64,000 bases of DNA, taken from contig NZ_BMMQ01000001.1 of assembly GCF_014646015.1 (NCBI RefSeq), positions 471,365-535,364 on the forward strand, in the 5' to 3' direction. Positions within the stretch are counted from its first letter, which is position 1; every line of letters begins with the position of its first letter. This stretch comes from Microbacterium nanhaiense. GTDB taxonomy: Bacteria > Actinomycetota > Actinomycetes > Actinomycetales > Microbacteriaceae. The translations under genes and the position numbers were made by a program. The notes under the pieces are model-generated. The model saw nothing but the letters and a program-made list of their open reading frames with translations, searched no databases and was not told the DNA's origin. Below, piece by piece: positions 1 to 8,870 of this stretch.

Positions 1-1133
1 CCCACCTCGAGGCGCTTGAAGTCGACGGGGTCGTGCAGCGAGTGGGTGCGGATGTTGCGCCAGTGCAGGTCGAGTCCCGTGGATGCCTTCGCGGAGCTGG
101 ACCCGGTGACCTCGAAGATCCGGTGCGCGGTGTCGAGGGCGGTCTCGTTCGTCACGATCTTGAGCCGCGCGATCTCGACGGCGATGCGCCCGCGGTCCTC
201 CGCCGTGGCGGCGCGTCCCAGGGCGACGACCTCGTCGAACGCCTCGCCGGTGCGGTCGGCGAGGGCCTCCGCCGCGGCGATCTTCGCGTCAAGGTCGCCG
301 ACGATGCGCTGCGTGAACGGGTCATCCCGGTAGCGGTCGGCGGTCGAGAGGAACCAGGAGCCTCGGCGCTCGCGGACGAGCTCGACGCCCTGGGCGAGGG
401 CGCCCTGGGCGATGCCGAGATAGAGGTTGCCGAAGGCCAACTGGATGGCGGGCGTGAACAGCGAGGCGAACGGCTCGTCGCTGCCCCAGGCGATGACATC
501 GTCCTCGCCGACAGCGACGCTGTCGAAGCGCACGGATCCGCTCGCGGACTGCCGCTGGCCGAGCGCGTCCCAATCGCCGAGCGGCGTGACGCCCTCACGG
601 CTGCGCTCGAGCACCGCCGTGAGGATACGCCCATCGTCGTCCCCGCCGCGGACGGTGCCGCTCACGAGCACGACGTCACCCGCGGAGGCACCGGTCGAGA
701 ATCGCTTGGTGCCGCTCAGGATCCAGCCTCCCGCGGCGGGCTCGAAGGCGAGGTCCGGGTCGGTGGGGTTGACCGAGTCGCCCCACACCCATCGGTTCGC
801 CGCCGACGCGCGATACCAGCGCTCGCCCACCTCGGGCGTCGCCGCGAAGCCCGCGTTCGACTCATTCACGTAGTGGTAGGCCAGCAGCTGCGCGACGGAG
901 GCGTCGGCGCGGGCGAGGGTGCGGACGACGGCGACGGCCGTGCTCCACGTCGCGCCCTGCCCGCCGAACTCGGCGGGCACGAGCAGGGTCGTCAGGCCCG
1001 ATCCGCGGAGCAGATCGAGCTGGGGCAGCGGATCGGCACCGGAGCGGTCGCGTTCGAGCACGTCCTCGCGGAGCGTGCGCGCGAGATCCTCGGCGACGGC
1101 GAGCCAGCGCTGTCGATCGGCGTGTGCGGTCAT
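1..1133 (-). CDS. Acyl-CoA dehydrogenase-fold flavin monooxygenase (DszC/SfnB-like), C-terminus cut by window edge
   Basis: Starts at ATG 1133 and reads off the left edge without a stop, so about 378 residues are visible. The translation has the acyl-CoA dehydrogenase layout: an N-terminal helical part, a middle stretch around LVPAEFGGQG, and the C-terminal signature HWRNIRTHSLHDPVDFK, which is typical of DszC/SfnB-type FMNH2-dependent monooxygenases rather than true acyl-CoA dehydrogenases. Family members oxidise organosulfur compounds such as dibenzothiophene or dimethylsulfone with reduced flavin supplied by a reductase. Its start overlaps the stop of the upstream luciferase-like monooxygenase by 4 nt (ATGA), so the two are probably translationally coupled. 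The substrate is inferred only as a sulfur or nitrogen heteroatom compound. Only the last few residues are missing. Confidence 0.8.
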   Translation of the reverse strand, partial: MTAHADRQRWLAVAEDLARTLREDVLERDRSGADPLPQLDLLRGSGLTTLLVPAEFGGQGATWSTAVAVVRTLARADASVAQLLAYHYVNESNAGFAATPEVGERWYRASAANRWVWGDSVNPTDPDLAFEPAAGGWILSGTKRFSTGASAGDVVLVSGTVRGGDDDGRILTAVLERSREGVTPLGDWDALGQRQSASGSVRFDSVAVGEDDVIAWGSDEPFASLFTPAIQLAFGNLYLGIAQGALAQGVELVRERRGSWFLSTADRYRDDPFTQRIVGDLDAKIAAAEALADRTGEAFDEVVALGRAATAEDRGRIAVEIARLKIVTNETALDTAHRIFEVTGSSSAKASTGLDLHWRNIRTHSLHDPVDFKRLEV

Positions 1134-2593
1134 CGGGTGGTCTCCTCTGGTGTCTCTGATGGGTCGTTCGTCTCGGATGGGTCGTTCCAGGCGGGGCCCG
1201 ACGCGTCGGCGACGCTCGTGCGGCCCACCAGCGATCCGCGATGGGCCGCGGCCGGGTGCCATCCCGGCACGCTCGGCGAGCCGTCGCCAGACAGCCGGCC
1301 GCGCAGCGTGCCCGAGGGGTACTCGCTCCAGACCCGGCCCCGTCGGCGCAGCTCAGGGATCAGGTGCTCGACGATCTGCTCGAAGCTCCCGGGGGTGACG
1401 ACGTAGGCGAGGTTGAAACCGTCGATCCCGCCGACGTCGACCCACCGTTCGAGCTCGTCGGCGACGGTCGCCGGGCCGCCGACGATCACGGGGCCGATGC
1501 CTCCGATGCCGACGTAGTCGGCGATGTCGCGCGGGGTCCACGCGCGGTCGGGGTCGTAGGTCGTGAAGGCGGCGAGCGCGGAGCGCGCCGCATCGGTGTC
1601 GACGTATTCGAGGGGAGTGTCGGGGTCGTAGGTCGACAGGTCGAGGCCCGACCAGCCGGCGTAGAGCGCGAGCGCGCCCTCCTGAGACACGTAGCCGCGG
1701 TACTCCCGCTCCAGGGCGATCGCCTCCTCATCCGTCGCCGCGACGATCACGGTCGCGAGGACCAGGATCTTGACGGTCTCGGCCGGGCGGCCCAGGGCCT
1801 CGGCGCGGGAGCGGATGTCATCGGTGATCGGGCGGGTCTGCTCCGGGGTCAGCCCGTTGATGAAGATTGCCTCACCGTGCTTCGCGGCGAACTCGCGCCC
1901 GCGCGGCGAGGCACCGGCCTGGAAGATGACGGGCGTGCGCTGCGGGCTCGGCTCCGAGAGGTGGAATCCGGGGACGCGGAAGTGCTCGCCCGCGTGCTCG
2001 ATCGGGTGCACCTTCGTCGCATCCGTGAAGACGCCCCGTTCGCGGTCGCGCACGACCGCGCCGTCCTCCCACGAGGCCTCCCACAGCTTGTAGGCGACAT
2101 CGAGGAACTCCTCGGCGACCGCGTATCGGTCGTCGTGCGCGATCTGCGTCTCGCGGCCGAGGTTGCGGGCCGCCGAGTCGAGGTAGCTCGTGACCACGTT
2201 CCACCCGACTCGGCCGTCCGTCAGGTGATCGAGGGTGGAGAAGCGGCGGGCGAGGGCATAGGGATGGTCGTAGGTCGACGCGACGGTGATGCCGAAGCCG
2301 AGGTGCTCGGTGGCGTACGCCAGCGCCGAGATCGGAATGATCGGGTCGCCGAGCGGCACCTGGTCGGCGTCCGTGAGCGCGGCCTCGCCGGATCCGCGCC
2401 AGACGTCGTACACGCCGAGGACGTCGGCGAGGAAGAGTGCGTCGAAGCCGCCGCGTTCGAGCAGGCGCGCGAGCTCGACCCACTCCTGCAGCGAGGTGTA
2501 GCGGTCCGCCCGGTTCGCGGGGTGGCGCCACAGCCCGGGGGCCTGGTGAGTGACGCACGACATGTCGAATGCGTTGAGAATGATGCGCTTCAT
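1130..2593 (-). CDS. Luciferase-like FMN-dependent monooxygenase (NtaA/SnaA/DszA family)
   Basis: A 487-residue protein starting MKRIILNAFDMSCVTHQAPG, which matches the NtaA/SnaA/SoxA branch of bacterial luciferase-fold monooxygenases (TIM barrel, FMNH2 and O2). Visible family stretches include ERGGFDALFLADVLG, TVASTYDHPYALARRFSTLD, GRVGWNVVTSYLDSAARNLG and FQAGASPRGREFAAKHGEAIF. The last 40 or so residues (from about 445) are a hydrophilic tail. The family normally cleaves C-S or C-N bonds in compounds such as dibenzothiophene sulfone or nitrilotriacetate. Pairing with the overlapping DszC/SfnB-like gene suggests a two-step sulfur-scavenging oxidation. No flavin reductase gene is present in the window. 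The substrate is not determinable. Confidence 0.85.
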   Translation of the reverse strand: MKRIILNAFDMSCVTHQAPGLWRHPANRADRYTSLQEWVELARLLERGGFDALFLADVLGVYDVWRGSGEAALTDADQVPLGDPIIPISALAYATEHLGFGITVASTYDHPYALARRFSTLDHLTDGRVGWNVVTSYLDSAARNLGRETQIAHDDRYAVAEEFLDVAYKLWEASWEDGAVVRDRERGVFTDATKVHPIEHAGEHFRVPGFHLSEPSPQRTPVIFQAGASPRGREFAAKHGEAIFINGLTPEQTRPITDDIRSRAEALGRPAETVKILVLATVIVAATDEEAIALEREYRGYVSQEGALALYAGWSGLDLSTYDPDTPLEYVDTDAARSALAAFTTYDPDRAWTPRDIADYVGIGGIGPVIVGGPATVADELERWVDVGGIDGFNLAYVVTPGSFEQIVEHLIPELRRRGRVWSEYPSGTLRGRLSGDGSPSVPGWHPAAAHRGSLVGRTSVADASGPAWNDPSETNDPSETPEETTR

Positions 2594-2656
2594 CGCTGGG
2601 ATCCGTTCCGTTCGGTGGCTCCACGGTAGGGCTCGCGCGTCCCGCGAACGCTGTCG

Positions 2657-2694
2657 TGCTACGGCCGATGACGGAACATGTCGTTCTGCTACGG
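2657..2694. promoter_or_regulatory. Direct repeat TGCTACGG in the divergent monooxygenase/ABC-transporter spacer
   Basis: The 210-base spacer between the monooxygenase operon (minus) and the solute-binding gene (plus) contains TGCTACGG at 2657-2664 and again at 2687-2694, exactly 30 bp apart (about three helical turns). GTCGT precedes the first copy directly and precedes the second with a short insertion. It could be a regulator site for either unit. No convincing -10/-35 pair was recognised nearby. Confidence 0.25.
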
Positions 2695-2803
2695 ACCGTG
2701 TCGAAAAACGTCGCGGCGGTTTGCGCGCGGAGCGCAGATCACCGAAAACTCGACCTCACCGCGTGCGCACCGCACCGGCCCCACAGCGACAACGGAGCAC
2801 ACC

Positions 2804-4126
2804 ATGACCCGATCCCGCAGAGCACGCGTCGTATCCCTCTCGTCGGCGATCATCATGATGACCGGCGCCGGCGCACTCGTCGCCTGCTCGCCGGAGTCCG
2901 GCGACGCCGGCGGCGAGCAGGAGCTGACCGTGCTGTTCAACCAATCGCACGAGGGCGCGTCCGAATGGCTCGCGGCCGAGTACGAGAAGAAGACGGGCGT
3001 GAAGATCAACCCGGTGCTGTCGCCCTACGACGAGATCGCATCGAACCTGACGCTGGACCAGCAGTCGGGCGCCAACACGATCGACGTCGCCGCACCGTGG
3101 TACGTCTCGCTAGGCGACCTCGCCGCGGACGGCACGATCCAGGACCTCACCGACTGGGTCGACGAGACCCCCGAGCTCGACGTCGACGACTTCATCCCGT
3201 CGATCTGGGAACCGTACTCGACGCTCGACGGCAAGGTCTACGGCATCCCGTTCGACGGCGACACGCACGTGCTCTTCTACAACAAGGAGATCCTCGAGCG
3301 AAACGGGTTCACGACGCCGCCCGCGACGTGGGACGAGTACCGCGAACAGGCGACGACGATCACCGCGAACGAGAGCGCCGACAGTATCTACGGCGCGTCC
3401 GTGTTCGGGCAACAGTCCCCGCTGATCCTCGGCGCGAGCTTCGCCAACCGCCTCGCCGGCTTCGGCGGATCCTTCCTCGACGACAACGGCGCGCCGGCGC
3501 TCGACAGCCCGGAGGCCATCCAGGCCGCGCAGGCGCTCGTCGACATCAACGACGTCGCGTTGCCCACTCCCGCCGAGACCGACTTCGGGGCGGGCAACAG
3601 CGCCTGGTTTGCGGGGAAGGTCGCCTTCATCGAGAACTGGACCGACCTCGGCGTGCAGACCGAGTCCGAATCGACCGCCAGCCCGGTCGCCGGAAAGTGG
3701 GGCGTGACCCTGCTCCCCGTCGGGGAGGAGGGCCAGGAGCCGCGGGCGTCCCTCGTGGCGGGGTTCAGCTGGGTGATCGCGGCGAACACCGACAAGCGCG
3801 AGCTCGCGGAGGACTTCATCCAGTTCGCAGCATCGAGCGAGGCGAACGGTGCGCTGCTCACGGCCGAGCCGCCGACCGGAATCGACCCCAGCCGGCTGTC
3901 GACCCTGGAGGATGCGACGTACGGCGAGAAGTTCCCGGAGATCCAGGAGGTCAACCGTGCGACGCTGAGCGACGCGCTCGCGTGGCCGACCGGCAAGAAC
4001 TCGACGCAGGCCGCTCAGGTTCTGACCGACGAGCTCGCCGCGCTGATCGCGGGCACGGGCGGCACCGTCGAGGAGACCATGCAGCGCGTCCAGGAGCAGT
4101 GGGAGACGCTGCTCGGCGATGACTGA
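2804..4126 (+). CDS. ABC transporter extracellular solute-binding lipoprotein (sugar family 1)
   Basis: A 440-residue lipoprotein. The start is ATG 2804, behind GGAG, because it opens a clean lipoprotein signal (basic MTRSRRAR, hydrophobic core, lipobox LVAC with Cys at about residue 28). The mature part is a family-1 extracellular binding protein (MalE/UgpB type): YEKKTGVKINPV, TIDVAAPWYVSLGDL, YGIPFDGDTHVLFYNKEIL, WDEYREQA and AGFSWVIAANTDKRELAEDF are characteristic. It delivers a carbohydrate or polyol to the two downstream permeases, the first of which overlaps its 3' end by 8 nt. The substrate cannot be assigned. No ATPase gene follows, so a shared MsmK/UgpC-type ATPase elsewhere is expected. 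Confidence 0.9.
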   Translation: MTRSRRARVVSLSSAIIMMTGAGALVACSPESGDAGGEQELTVLFNQSHEGASEWLAAEYEKKTGVKINPVLSPYDEIASNLTLDQQSGANTIDVAAPWYVSLGDLAADGTIQDLTDWVDETPELDVDDFIPSIWEPYSTLDGKVYGIPFDGDTHVLFYNKEILERNGFTTPPATWDEYREQATTITANESADSIYGASVFGQQSPLILGASFANRLAGFGGSFLDDNGAPALDSPEAIQAAQALVDINDVALPTPAETDFGAGNSAWFAGKVAFIENWTDLGVQTESESTASPVAGKWGVTLLPVGEEGQEPRASLVAGFSWVIAANTDKRELAEDFIQFAASSEANGALLTAEPPTGIDPSRLSTLEDATYGEKFPEIQEVNRATLSDALAWPTGKNSTQAAQVLTDELAALIAGTGGTVEETMQRVQEQWETLLGDD

Positions 4127-5015
4127 GCTCGCGCGCACTCGAGGCCGGGGGGCCGCACGGTGGGTCCGACGGGGGTTCGTCGCACCCACCGTGCTTGTGA
4201 CCGTGATCCTCGGCCTGTACCCGCTCGTCTTCATCGTCGGGGCGTCGGTCACGCGGTCGAGCCTCGGCAAGCCGTTTCAGGAGTTCGTCGGCCTCGAGCA
4301 GATCGTCGCGGCGGCGACGGATACGAGCGTTCTCGGCGCCCTCCTCCGCGGCGTGGTGTACGCCCTCATCGTCGCGGCCGCCTCCACATTCCTCGGCACC
4401 GTGACGGCATTGGCCCTGTGGCGCTCGGCGCTCTCCGGGTCCGCCTCGCGCGTCGTGCTCCTGCTTCCGCTCGCGCTGCCGCCCGTCGTCGTGGGCGTGC
4501 TCTGGCGCCTGATCTTCACCCCCAACGGCGGATTGATCGACGCCGTTCGTCGCGTGGTGGCCCCGGGGTCCGACCCCATCGCGTTCCTCTCGGATCCCGT
4601 GCTCGCGATCGTCGGGATCGCCGTCGCCGACATCTGGGAGTGGGCGCCCCTCGTCACGATCCTCGTCTTCGCGGCCCTCCTCGGCATCGATCGCGAAATC
4701 ATGGAGGCGGCCGCGCTCGACGGCGCGCACGGGCTTCGCCTGCTGCGCGGCATCGCCGTCCCCGCCGTCGCCGGCACGATCGCGGCGGCGTTCGTGATCC
4801 GCCTCGTGCTCGCGCTCAAGATCTTCGACCTCGTCGACGTCATGACAAAGGGTGGGCCGGGCGACGCGAGCTCCGTTCCCGCGTGGCTCGTCTGGAAGGC
4901 CGCGATCGAACAGTTCGACGTCGGCCGCGGCGCGGCGATCACCCTGCTACTGGCGCTCGTCGTGACGATCATCACCCTTCCGCCCATCCTCATCGCAAGG
5001 AGGAGCCATGGCTGA
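4119..5015 (+). CDS. ABC transporter permease, MalF/UgpA type
   Basis: A 298-residue integral membrane protein with about six transmembrane helices. The first is VLVTVILGLYPLVFIVGASV. The inner-membrane EAA loop is visible as EIMEAAALDGAHGLRLLRGI (about residues 190-209), the contact point for the ATPase. It pairs with the following permease in the usual binding protein-permease-permease order. ATG 4119 lies 8 nt inside the preceding gene, so translation is likely coupled. Confidence 0.9.
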   Translation: MTELARTRGRGAARWVRRGFVAPTVLVTVILGLYPLVFIVGASVTRSSLGKPFQEFVGLEQIVAAATDTSVLGALLRGVVYALIVAAASTFLGTVTALALWRSALSGSASRVVLLLPLALPPVVVGVLWRLIFTPNGGLIDAVRRVVAPGSDPIAFLSDPVLAIVGIAVADIWEWAPLVTILVFAALLGIDREIMEAAALDGAHGLRLLRGIAVPAVAGTIAAAFVIRLVLALKIFDLVDVMTKGGPGDASSVPAWLVWKAAIEQFDVGRGAAITLLLALVVTIITLPPILIARRSHG

Positions 5016-5838
5016 ACGGATCGCGGCCGATGGCCGCCGCTCGTCCCGTATCGCCACCGGATGGCTCGTCGCGGCACTGGTCGCCTCGATCGTGCCGATC
5101 CTGTACCTGGTATCCGTGTCGTTCATGTCCCAGGGCGAGGTCGCCGCGGGGCGCGTGCTGCCGACACAGCCGAGCCTCGGGGCGTGGACCGAGGCATTCT
5201 CCGGGCCGGTACCGGGTGCCATCGTCAACTCGCTCCTCGTGTCGATCGTGAGCTCTGTCGTCAGCCTTGCGCTCGCGCTGCCCGCGGCGTGGGCGATCGT
5301 CCGGTTCCGCACGGGCGGGCGCCTGCTGGCGGGCACCTTCCTGGCGCCGTGGCTGCTCCCGCCGATCGTGGCGATCGTGCCGCTGTTCATGCTCCTGCGC
5401 GTGCTCGGGCTGAACAACACGCTCGTGGGCCTCATCCTGCTCTACGCGATCATGAACGTGGGCCTCGCGGTGTGGCTGCTGGAGGGCTTCGTCCGGCGCC
5501 TGCCGGTCGAGCTCGAGGAGGCGGCACGCCTCGACGGCGCGGGGGAGTTCGGGGTGCTGGTGCGCATCATCGTTCCGCTCACGGGTCCCGCACTCGTCGC
5601 GGTCGGGGTGATCGTCGTCATCCTCAGCTACAACGAGTACCTCTTCGCCGCCTTCGTGACGCAGAGCGAGCAGTCCCGCACCGTGCCCGTGGTCATCGGT
5701 CTCCTGCTCAGCGAGCGGATCCAGGACTTCGGCAAAGTCGCGGCCGCGTCGCTCATGGGCGCCATCCCGCCGCTCGCCGTCGCGGGTCTCCTGCAGAAGC
5801 GTCTCGTCGAGGGCCTCACCTCCGGCGCGCTGAAGTAG
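5008..5838 (+). CDS. ABC transporter permease, MalG/UgpE type
   Basis: A 276-residue membrane protein, partner of the upstream permease. A strong AAGGAGGAG ribosome-binding site sits directly before ATG 5008, and the gene overlaps its predecessor by 8 nt. The EAA loop reads VELEEAARLDGAGEFGVLVR (about residues 170-189), and the C-terminus ends in the typical LLQKRLVEGLTSGALK. About six transmembrane helices are seen. It is the last gene of the operon; an inverted-repeat region follows. Confidence 0.9.
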   Translation: MAERIAADGRRSSRIATGWLVAALVASIVPILYLVSVSFMSQGEVAAGRVLPTQPSLGAWTEAFSGPVPGAIVNSLLVSIVSSVVSLALALPAAWAIVRFRTGGRLLAGTFLAPWLLPPIVAIVPLFMLLRVLGLNNTLVGLILLYAIMNVGLAVWLLEGFVRRLPVELEEAARLDGAGEFGVLVRIIVPLTGPALVAVGVIVVILSYNEYLFAAFVTQSEQSRTVPVVIGLLLSERIQDFGKVAAASLMGAIPPLAVAGLLQKRLVEGLTSGALK

Positions 5839-5885
5839 GGGGCGCGCCCCACCCGCGCGCCCCTCCCGCGAGGTCTCACCCTTTT

Positions 5886-5938
5886 CGCGAGATCGCCTCG
5901 ATTTCGGTGCGATCTCGGCAGATCGATGCGATCTCGCG
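5886..5938. terminator. Convergent intergenic inverted repeat, probable bidirectional terminator
   Basis: CGCGAGATCGC at 5886-5896 is the exact reverse complement of GCGATCTCGCG at 5928-5938. A third partial copy, GCGATCTCG, lies at 5909-5917, so two alternative stems are possible. It sits between the stops of the permease gene (5838) and the convergent MocR regulator (5976). CTTTT at 5881-5885 flanks the left arm, where it would serve the minus-strand transcript. Confidence 0.45.
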
Positions 5939-5975
5939 GGGGAGGCGGCGGCAGCGTCGTCGGGCGCGGGCTTCC

Positions 5976-7310
5976 CTAGCCGTGGGAGGAGTCGGCGATC
6001 GCGCCGGCGAGGGCGTCCTGCTCGTCGTCGTCGAGTTCGTGAGCCGTCACCCGAAGGCCGTGGGAGGGCGGCGCGTCGGGGGAGACGCGGAACTCGTCGC
6101 CCGATCGCACGATCCACCCGCGTTCGGCGAGCCGCCCGGCGACCTCGTCCGCAGGATCCGCGACGGGAACCCACACGCTCAGGCCGTCGCCGGGCGCGCA
6201 GGCGATGCCGTGTCGTTCGAGCGCGGCGCAGAACGCCGCGTTGCGCTCGGCGTAGTGTTCGGCGGCCGCCGCGATCCCGGCGCGCGTCTCATCGTCGGTC
6301 AGCATCGCGAGCGCGAGGCGCTGCAGAAGGTGGCTGACCCACGCGATGCCGGGCCGGAGGCGCATACCGAGCCGCTCCGCGGTTCGCGGGTCGGTCGCCA
6401 CGAGCGCCACCGACATGTCCGGTCCCAGGAACTTCGAGACGCTGCGGACGAGCGCCCAGCGCTCGTGGTCGGCGCCGATGAGCGACGCGTAGGGCCGGGT
6501 CGAGAGCAGGGAGAAGTGGTCGTCCTCTATGACCAGGACATAGGGATGGTCGGCGAGCACCTCGCGCAACTGCGCGGCGCGGCGCGGCGTGATCGACACG
6601 CCGGTGGGGTTGTGCGCTCGCGGCGTGCAGACGACCGCTCGCACGCCCTGCTCGAGGGCGGCGCGCAATCCCTCCACGGTGATGCCCTCCTCATCGAGCG
6701 GCACGGGGACGGCGGGGTACCCGCCGATGCGGAGCGTGTGGATGCCCGTCAGGAAGCCCGGATCCTCGATCGCGACGCGATCGCCCGGGGTGAGCATCGC
6801 GGTGAACAGCCGGTCGAGGGCGTCGGAGGCCCCGCCGGTCACGGTGATCCGCACGTCCCGGGGGGCGAGGTCCGCGCCCAGGACATCGAGCGCCCACTCC
6901 TCGAGCCCCGGATCCACGACGGGCGAGCCGTAGAGCACGGGGCGCCCCGCGGCGCGGGCGAGCGCGCGGGACGGATCCGGGATGAGGGCGGGATCCGGGT
7001 TGCCGGTGCCGACGTCGCGCGCGTGCGCCGGTCGATCCGGCGAGCGCTGCGCGAAGCCCTCTTGCGCCACTGGATCGGGGGAGGCCACCCGCGTTCCCGC
7101 GCGACCATGGCCCGCGGCCATCCCGGAGCTCGCGAGCTGCCGGTACGCGGCCACGACCGTATTGCGATTGATGCCGAGGGATTCGGCGAGCGCGCGCACG
7201 GGAGGCAGCGCGTCGCCGGGCGCGAGCGATCCGCGCTCGATGAGGGCGCGCACGCTGGCGGCGATCTCGGCGGCGGTGCTCCCGGAGATCGCGTCGTAAG
7301 ACTCGGACAT
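5976..7310 (-). CDS. pdxR: MocR/GntR-family regulator with aminotransferase domain, probable PdxR
   Basis: About 444 residues from ATG 7310 (MSESYDAI); an in-frame GTG at 7328 is an alternative start, but it lies closer to the pdxS promoter. The N-terminal winged helix (about 10-75; ESLGINRNTVVAAYRQLASSG) is GntR type. The rest is a fold-type I aminotransferase domain, with CTPRAHNPTGVSIT and the region SVSKFLGPDM carrying the PLP-binding Lys. MocR proteins of this architecture divergent from pdxS are known in actinobacteria and firmicutes as PdxR. They use PLP as effector to control pdxST, normally as activators when PLP is low. Direct pdxS adjacency makes that role likely here; the target is inferred. 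Confidence 0.85.
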   Translation of the reverse strand: MSESYDAISGSTAAEIAASVRALIERGSLAPGDALPPVRALAESLGINRNTVVAAYRQLASSGMAAGHGRAGTRVASPDPVAQEGFAQRSPDRPAHARDVGTGNPDPALIPDPSRALARAAGRPVLYGSPVVDPGLEEWALDVLGADLAPRDVRITVTGGASDALDRLFTAMLTPGDRVAIEDPGFLTGIHTLRIGGYPAVPVPLDEEGITVEGLRAALEQGVRAVVCTPRAHNPTGVSITPRRAAQLREVLADHPYVLVIEDDHFSLLSTRPYASLIGADHERWALVRSVSKFLGPDMSVALVATDPRTAERLGMRLRPGIAWVSHLLQRLALAMLTDDETRAGIAAAAEHYAERNAAFCAALERHGIACAPGDGLSVWVPVADPADEVAGRLAERGWIVRSGDEFRVSPDAPPSHGLRVTAHELDDDEQDALAGAIADSSHG

Positions 7311-7339
7311 CGTGGTCGATTGTCTCACGCCGAGGAGGC

Positions 7340-7375
7340 TACACTTTGGCCTAGATCAATCATTGACCTAGGCCA
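7340..7375 (+). promoter_or_regulatory. pdxST promoter with near-perfect 29-bp operator palindrome
   Basis: TACACT at 7340-7345 is a plausible -10, placing the transcript start near 7351. Overlapping that position, TGGCCTAGATCAAT (7347-7360) and ATTGACCTAGGCCA (7362-7375) form an inverted repeat with 13 of 14 pairs matching around one central base. The AAGGAG ribosome-binding site follows directly (7377-7382). The site is the obvious candidate for the divergent MocR regulator or another repressor, since binding would cover the start of transcription. Confidence 0.65.
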
Positions 7376-7386
7376 TAAGGAGCGCC

Positions 7387-8277
7387 ATGACCACTCACGC
7401 CACGGGAACCAGCCGCGTCAAGCGCGGGCTCGCAGACATGCTGAAGGGCGGCGTCATCATGGACGTCGTCACGGCCGAGCAGGCGAAGATCGCCGAGGAC
7501 GCCGGCGCCGTCGCCGTGATGGCCCTCGAGCGCGTGCCCGCCGACATCCGCGCGCAGGGCGGCGTGGCCCGCATGAGCGATCCCGACCTCATCGACGGGA
7601 TCATCGAGGCGGTGTCCATCCCCGTGATGGCCAAGGCACGCATCGGGCACTTCGTCGAGGCGCAGGTCCTCCAGCAGCTGGGCGTCGACTATATCGACGA
7701 GTCGGAGGTGCTCTCGCCCGCCGACTACGTCAATCACATCGACAAGTGGCCCTTCGACGTGCCGTTCGTCTGCGGCGCGACCAATCTCGGCGAGGCGCTG
7801 CGCCGCATCACCGAGGGTGCGGCGATGATCCGCTCCAAGGGCGAGGCGGGCACGGGAGACGTGTCGGAGGCCACGCGCCACATCCGTCAGATCCGCGGTG
7901 AGATCCGCGCTCTCGCGGGCAAGAGCGACGACGAACTGTACGTCGCGGCGAAGGAGCTTCAGGCGCCGTTCGAGCTCGTGGCCGAGGTGGCCCGCACGGG
8001 CGAGCTGCCGGTCGTGCTCTTCACGGCGGGCGGCGTCGCGACGCCCGCCGATGCCGCAATGATGATGCAGCTCGGCGCCGACGGGGTCTTCGTGGGCTCC
8101 GGGATCTTCAAGTCGGGCGACCCCGCGGCGCGCGCGAAGGCCATCGTCAAGGCGACGACGTTCTTCGACGACCCCGCCGTGATCGCCGAAACGTCCCGGG
8201 GCCTCGGCGAGGCGATGGTCGGCATCAACGTGTCCGATCTGGCCGCGCCCCACCGCCTCGCGGAGCGCGGCTGGTGA
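7387..8277 (+). CDS. pdxS: Pyridoxal 5'-phosphate synthase, lyase subunit PdxS
   Basis: 296 residues, full length for PdxS (YaaD/SNZ). The TIM barrel is nearly invariant: [82 protein letters not shown] and [15 protein letters not shown] are all seen, including the catalytic Lys pair regions. It condenses ribose 5-phosphate, glyceraldehyde 3-phosphate and ammonia to PLP. Ammonia normally comes from the PdxT glutaminase encoded immediately downstream with a stop/start overlap. Expression is probably controlled by the palindrome just upstream and the divergent MocR protein. Confidence 0.98.
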   Translation: MTTHATGTSRVKRGLADMLKGGVIMDVVTAEQAKIAEDAGAVAVMALERVPADIRAQGGVARMSDPDLIDGIIEAVSIPVMAKARIGHFVEAQVLQQLGVDYIDESEVLSPADYVNHIDKWPFDVPFVCGATNLGEALRRITEGAAMIRSKGEAGTGDVSEATRHIRQIRGEIRALAGKSDDELYVAAKELQAPFELVAEVARTGELPVVLFTAGGVATPADAAMMMQLGADGVFVGSGIFKSGDPAARAKAIVKATTFFDDPAVIAETSRGLGEAMVGINVSDLAAPHRLAERGW

Positions 8278-8855
8278 TGACGACCGTCGGCGTCCTTTCC
8301 CTGCAGGGCAATGTGCGCGAGCACGAGGCCATGCTGGGCTCGCTCGGCGCGCGCGTGGTGCGCGTGCGCCGGCCGGAGGAACTCGATGAGATCGACGGCC
8401 TCGTGATCCCGGGCGGCGAGTCGTCGACCATCGACAAGCTCTCGCGTTCCTTCGGGGTGCGAGAGCCGCTCGTCGAGAAGATCCGCGACGGCCTTCCCGT
8501 CTTCGGCACGTGCGCGGGCCTGATCCTCCTCGCCGACCGCATCGTCGACGGGATCGAGGGTCAGCGGAGCTTCGGTGGGCTCGACGTGACGGTGCGCCGG
8601 AACGCCTTCGGGCGCCAGAGCGAATCCTTCGAAACGGATCTCGCGGTGCCAGAGCTCGGGGATCCGCCGGTTCGGGCCGCCTTCATTCGCGCGCCCGTGA
8701 TCGAGGAACTCGGATCCGCGGCCCGCGCGCTCGCGACGCTCCCGGGCGGGCAGGTGGTGGCGGCCGAGCAGGGGAGGCTTCTCGGCGTGAGCTTCCGCCC
8801 GGAGCAGACGGGGGAGACCCGCTTCCACGAGAGGTTCCTCGCTCTCACGGCGTAG
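8277..8855 (+). CDS. pdxT: Pyridoxal 5'-phosphate synthase glutaminase subunit PdxT, catalytic His replaced by Arg
   Basis: 192 residues from ATG 8277, which shares one base with the pdxS stop; a GTG three bases earlier is the alternative. Class-I glutamine amidotransferase features are present: GGESST at about 46-51 and the nucleophile Cys79 in FGTCAGLIL. In the PdxT family the triad is completed by His and Glu in a SFHPE motif. Here the motif reads SFRPEQTGE, with Arg174 (CGC, 8796-8798) in the His place and Glu176 kept. Either glutamine hydrolysis is lost or impaired, or the base call is wrong. The gene is otherwise intact and ends before a strong hairpin terminator. Confidence 0.93.
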   Translation: MTTVGVLSLQGNVREHEAMLGSLGARVVRVRRPEELDEIDGLVIPGGESSTIDKLSRSFGVREPLVEKIRDGLPVFGTCAGLILLADRIVDGIEGQRSFGGLDVTVRRNAFGRQSESFETDLAVPELGDPPVRAAFIRAPVIEELGSAARALATLPGGQVVAAEQGRLLGVSFRPEQTGETRFHERFLALTA

Positions 8856-8870
8856 CCGCCGCGCACGGGA

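Noticed and set aside
2656..4122. Alternative frame across the solute-binding gene
   Set aside because: Arg-rich low-complexity translation; the lipoprotein frame has a signal peptide and binding-protein motifs.
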